From JAEUMD01 sp036768475 (GTDB lineage Bacteria > Pseudomonadota > Alphaproteobacteria > Rhizobiales > Hyphomicrobiaceae), in contig DAIPMW010000005.1 of assembly GCA_036768475.1 (NCBI GenBank), positions 1-64,000 of the forward strand: 64,000 bases of DNA, given 5' to 3'. Under the pieces are notes generated by a model. It was not told the DNA's origin. It searched no databases and saw nothing but the letters and a program-made list of their open reading frames with translations. Below are positions 63,319 to 64,000 of this stretch, piece by piece. The position numbers and the translations under genes are program-made. Every line of letters starts with the position of its first letter. Positions within the stretch are counted from its first letter, which is position 1.

Positions 63319-63906
63319 TCAGGCGGCGCGCTTCATACGCCGCTGTGCCGACTTGCGTGGCGCGGCCAGCTCGACGGGTGCTGCGGCAAGCTCGGTCTTT
63401 GCCTTCGCAGCGGTGCGGCGCTCGTCGTTGGCGCGGCGGCACACCGTGGTTTCCAGCGCGTCGGGCGAGAAGGCCTGTTCGATTGCCTTGACCAGGCGCT
63501 CGCGGCGGGTGCCGTTGCGGGCCATGAACATCAGGTCCACCGCGGCAAAATCCCGGTCCGGCCAGGTGCGGATGCTGGCATGGCCCGAATCGAACACGAC
63601 GACGCCGGAAACGCCGCCATTGCCCGCGAACCGGTGCAAATGGCAATGAAGGATTGTCGCTCCCGCCACCTCGACGCACCGCTTCAGCGTCCGCTCGATG
63701 TGCTTCATGTCATCGAGATTACGGGCGCCGAACAGGTCCAATATGAGATGGGTGCCTGCGAACTTCACGCTGTCACGATCACTGAGGATTTCACTTCGCT
63801 CCTCGAACGCGTACGCGTGAACCGTTTCGTTATGATCTTCCTTTTGGGCGGTGCTTGAACGAGTCAAGTCCATCCCCAATTGGAAGAGGGCGTCATCAAA
63901 GGCCAT
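63319..63906 (-). CDS. S-adenosylmethionine decarboxylase-fold protein without catalytic residues
   Basis: A 195-aa homologue of bacterial AdoMetDC (SpeH/SpeD). The N-terminus MAFDDALFQLGMDLTRSSTAQ and FAGTHLILDLFGARNLDD, CVEVAGATILHCHLH and GNGGVSGVVV align with the alphaproteobacterial family. Active members have the self-cleaving Glu-Ser of ESHxSxHTWPE, the His of HTWP and a Cys about 15 residues later. Here the stretch is DSGHASIRTWPD, so Glu-Ser is Ser-Gly, His is Arg113, and the Cys is Met128. A basic Ala/Lys-rich tail follows. GGGGAGGG precedes the ATG at 63906; the frame stays open to the window edge. Possibly a regulatory prozyme-like protein. Confidence 0.8.
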   Translation of the reverse strand: MAFDDALFQLGMDLTRSSTAQKEDHNETVHAYAFEERSEILSDRDSVKFAGTHLILDLFGARNLDDMKHIERTLKRCVEVAGATILHCHLHRFAGNGGVSGVVVFDSGHASIRTWPDRDFAAVDLMFMARNGTRRERLVKAIEQAFSPDALETTVCRRANDERRTAAKAKTELAAAPVELAAPRKSAQRRMKRAA

Positions 63907-64000
63907 GTGACCCTCCCCAACCAGCAGATAGATGTGACCGCGCTCCTTACCTTTGGGGTCTAGGAAAACCTTACCTTCAGGGCAGGTGGACGAACGGAAG

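Overview
The window is about 64 kb of high-GC DNA with dense, mostly housekeeping gene content typical of an alphaproteobacterium of the order Hyphomicrobiales. A Hyphomicrobiaceae-like organism is the best guess, but this is inferred from gene content only. The main pointers are GcrA, a RegB/RegA redox two-component pair, an SAM-II riboswitch before metZ, the large alphaproteobacterial form of dCTP deaminase, intracellular PHA depolymerase, OpgC, MmcB, and an argD-argF-hslO cluster. There is no rRNA operon, no CRISPR array, no recognisable transposase and no prophage. One tRNA (Phe, GAA) is present.

Layout. 0-8 kb: a class A penicillin-binding protein, a long CoA-transferase, a YgjP-type metallopeptidase and PhaZ. 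7.5-10.4 kb: the redox-control locus, with a degenerate SenC/Sco protein divergent from regB and then regA. 10.5-18 kb: MmcB, a LonB-like protease overlapping a stress-protein-like gene, a first PPK2, a PhoR-like kinase without membrane helices, and GcrA. 18.6-24.3 kb: arginine genes (argD, argF, and further on argE) with hslO and a secreted pentapeptide-repeat protein. 24.3-32.3 kb: apaG, metZ under an SAM-II riboswitch, dcd, opgC, a DUF805 gene with dapE, panE and trxA. 32.4-36.1 kb: addA without addB. 36.2-38.8 kb: tRNA-Phe followed by a lower-GC stretch with a Tat-exported amidase and a small ORF. 39-50 kb: Ada, a small exported protein, an L,D-transpeptidase, an RND efflux pair, an exported subtilase with tandem six-cysteine modules, and a TauE/SafE permease. 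50.8-55.8 kb: a three-domain Mrp protein with the same layout as plant HCF101, a flavoprotein, a UbiA-type prenyltransferase, a second PPK2 and a Rap1a/Tai-like protein. 56-64 kb: RmlD, an OprC-like copper TonB receptor with a DUF2946 protein, and a carboxynorspermidine locus ending at an S-adenosylmethionine decarboxylase homologue that lacks its catalytic residues.

How the genes work together. Several genes concern redox and metals (RegBA, the Sco-like protein, Mrp, thioredoxin, Hsp33, OprC/DUF2946). Others concern phosphate and carbon reserves (two PPK2, PhoR-like kinase, PhaZ). A third theme is nitrogen and polyamine metabolism (arginine genes, carboxynorspermidine synthase and decarboxylase). 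A composite palindromic repeat recurs in at least four intergenic gaps.

Most unusual points: the catalytically stripped AdoMetDC homologue beside nspC, the Sco homologue without copper ligands beside regB, the six-cysteine-module subtilase, and the bacterial HCF101-like Mrp-DUF971 fusion. Start codons were reassigned in many genes on Shine-Dalgarno and family-length grounds. All family assignments come from reading motifs, without database searches.
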